Source: Candidatus Woesearchaeota archaeon (GTDB lineage: Archaea > Nanobdellota > Nanobdellia > Woesearchaeales > UBA525). From it: 5,738 nt of DNA. The stretch spans positions 1-5,738 of the forward strand of contig JAAOYH010000087.1 of assembly GCA_018221245.1 (NCBI GenBank), read 5' to 3'. A program made the position numbers and the translations under genes. The notes below the pieces were generated by a model, which made no database searches, had not been told where the DNA came from, and saw only the letters and a program-made list of their open reading frames with translations. Numbering within the stretch: position 1 is the first letter of the stretch; each line of letters starts with the position of its first letter. Shown here piece by piece: positions 4,890-5,738 of this stretch.

Positions 4890-5510
4890 CTAAATCAGAG
4901 TTATCAGCCAGAGCACCGCACCTGCCACCAAGGGTATCGTAAGATTATCATCGATATGATGTGATCTTATCTTGAACTCCCCTGCCTCGATGAACATCGC
5001 CACCGCAGATGCTATGAGCGCAGGCCAGAAATCTACATAGACCCATGCTGCAAGGGCACCGATCAAAGTGGCCGTAGCTGCCGCAGACCATATCTGGCGT
5101 TGAGAGAGCGACACGTCAGTGCCTCCGAAGCCTGTACCGAGCAAGTGCGCAGCCGGATCCGCGAACGCCAGAATCATGATAGCAGCAAAAGCCAAAGGGT
5201 TTGGGAAGATAATCAGGACTAGCCACGCACCCAGGAAGAAAGAGAGTACGTCAAGCCCAGGAATACGTGCGTCAGCACGATTTATTGAGAGCACGTGGGT
5301 AAGCAGCTCCTGCTCGTACTTGTAGTTGAGCAATACCACCAATCCAAAGATGAAAATTATGAGCCCCAGTATCTCCTCAGTGAGAATTCCTTTCTCAACA
5401 AATAGCACTATTAGGATTCCCGCGGTAACATGAATGAGTTTTCTGACAATCTCCATCCCAAAACTTACCCTATTAGGGGATGGCCTCCTGTGTTTCCGCT
5501 TCATCTTCAC
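4890..5510 (-). CDS. SEC59/DGK1/VTE5-type CTP-dependent lipid kinase homologue (dolichol, phytol or diacylglycerol kinase family)
   Basis: Members of this family are polytopic membrane kinases that use CTP to phosphorylate dolichol, phytol or diacylglycerol. This 206-residue protein has a basic cytosolic N-terminus, then MEIVRKLIHVTAG (19-31, with the family E..RK..H pattern), several hydrophobic segments, the AFADPAAHLLG...GG block (115-130) with D118, and a C-terminal E175...DDNLTIPL (187-194), matching the family E...DN...P ending. The usual K-S/T-x-E-G motif after the second block is replaced by RQIWSAAATA (138-147), so the nucleotide site is altered. An archaeal substrate could be a polyprenol or dolichol glycan carrier, or an archaeol-type lipid alcohol; the sequence cannot decide. 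The start is GTG at 5510, 25 bp from a TATA-like box; an ATG two codons later (5504) is equally possible. The gene diverges from rpoL. Confidence 0.8.
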   Translation of the reverse strand: MKMKRKHRRPSPNRVSFGMEIVRKLIHVTAGILIVLFVEKGILTEEILGLIIFIFGLVVLLNYKYEQELLTHVLSINRADARIPGLDVLSFFLGAWLVLIIFPNPLAFAAIMILAFADPAAHLLGTGFGGTDVSLSQRQIWSAAATATLIGALAAWVYVDFWPALIASAVAMFIEAGEFKIRSHHIDDNLTIPLVAGAVLWLITLI

Positions 5511-5531
5511 ATACCCTTATCAGGGTTCTCA

Positions 5532-5539
5532 GCTTTTAA
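5532..5539 (-). promoter_or_regulatory. TATA-like box of the lipid kinase homologue
   Basis: Read leftward, CTTAAAAG is centred about 25 bp before the GTG at 5510 and 31 bp before the ATG at 5504. It lies in the 88-bp gap shared with the divergent rpoL promoter. No SD motif is seen before either start. Confidence 0.5.
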
Positions 5540-5567
5540 GGTTACCCCTCGGAAAGCGGCCACAACC

Positions 5568-5575
5568 TTTATAAA
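5568..5575 (+). promoter_or_regulatory. TATA box of rpoL
   Basis: TTTATAAA is identical to the box before the first gene in the window and is centred about 28 bp upstream of the rpoL ATG at 5599. A weak purine run (GGGG, 5595-5598) abuts the ATG too closely to act as a normal SD, so a leaderless or very short-leader mRNA is likely. Confidence 0.7.
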
Positions 5576-5598
5576 CAACTTGAAGTTCTCGCAGGGGT

Positions 5599-5738
5599 AT
5601 GGAACTCATAATTCTCGAAGAGAAGAAGCACAGGATAACATTCGAGCTGCGAGGAGCAGACCATACGTTCTGCAACGCACTAAAGCAGGAATTGTGGAAC
5701 GATTCTGAAATAACTGTCTCTGCATATAATATAGATCA
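5599..5738 (+). CDS. rpoL: DNA-directed RNA polymerase subunit L (Rpb11-like), N-terminal part, cut by the window edge
   Basis: The 46 complete codons visible encode the N-terminal half of RpoL, the small archaeal subunit equivalent to eukaryotic Rpb11. RpoL pairs with RpoD (Rpb3-like) to form the assembly platform of RNA polymerase. The opening MELIILEEKKHRITFEL, the hallmark GADHTFCNALKQELW (about 19-33; family pattern G-x-DHT-x-CN-x-L-x-x-EL) and the following VSAYNID agree well with archaeal RpoL, which is usually about 90-100 residues. The reading frame is open to the edge, and truncation is due only to the window. The gene has its own TATA box and diverges from the lipid kinase gene. 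This is the strongest single marker that the sequence is archaeal. Confidence 0.93.
   Translation, partial: MELIILEEKKHRITFELRGADHTFCNALKQELWNDSEITVSAYNID

Noticed and set aside
5430..5708. Rightward 92-residue frame across the divergent promoter region
   Set aside because: It runs through the lipid kinase start, both TATA boxes and rpoL in the wrong frame, and resembles no known protein.

Overview
The window looks archaeal. The right edge carries the start of rpoL, the archaeal RNA polymerase subunit L (Rpb11-like). The first gene is a METTL5-type RNA methylase. Most transcription units have a TATA box centred about 25-30 bp upstream of the start codon with no Shine-Dalgarno motif, which is the usual archaeal leaderless layout. 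Isoleucine is often encoded by ATA. The exact lineage cannot be fixed from this sequence. Small, simply organised genes would fit a DPANN-type archaeon, but that is only a guess. No tRNA, rRNA, CRISPR array, insertion sequence or integrase was found.

Layout. Positions 1-176 are an AT-rich, G-poor non-coding stretch. A rightward block follows: a METTL5-like rRNA adenine methylase (210-830), a minimal vitamin K epoxide reductase homologue (VKOR, 862-1239), a glycine-zipper repeat membrane protein (about 1327-1899), an unknown 100-residue protein (1896-2198), and a membrane-anchored LysM protein (2185-2883). The last three genes overlap at their ends and use Shine-Dalgarno sites, so they look translationally coupled. 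They converge at about 2884-2910 on a leftward block. Read in its own direction, that block is a SEC59/DGK1-type CTP-dependent lipid kinase homologue (5510-4890), a type II NADH dehydrogenase (4851-3652) and a class I SAM methyltransferase (3606-2911). The kinase gene and rpoL (5599 onward) diverge from a short shared promoter region.

How the genes may work together. Several products are membrane or envelope proteins. VKOR and NDH-2 are both quinone-linked oxidoreductases, so their presence argues for a membrane quinone pool. The lipid kinase homologue belongs to families that phosphorylate dolichol, phytol or diacylglycerol, and may serve glycan-carrier or membrane lipid metabolism. The most unusual part is the VKOR / glycine-zipper / small protein / LysM run. 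It pairs a disulfide-forming enzyme with a surface-binding protein that carries a CGPC motif. I read it as a candidate, functionally uncharacterised envelope cassette; this is inference from order, spacing and motifs. The METTL5 homologue and rpoL are housekeeping genes for ribosome modification and transcription.
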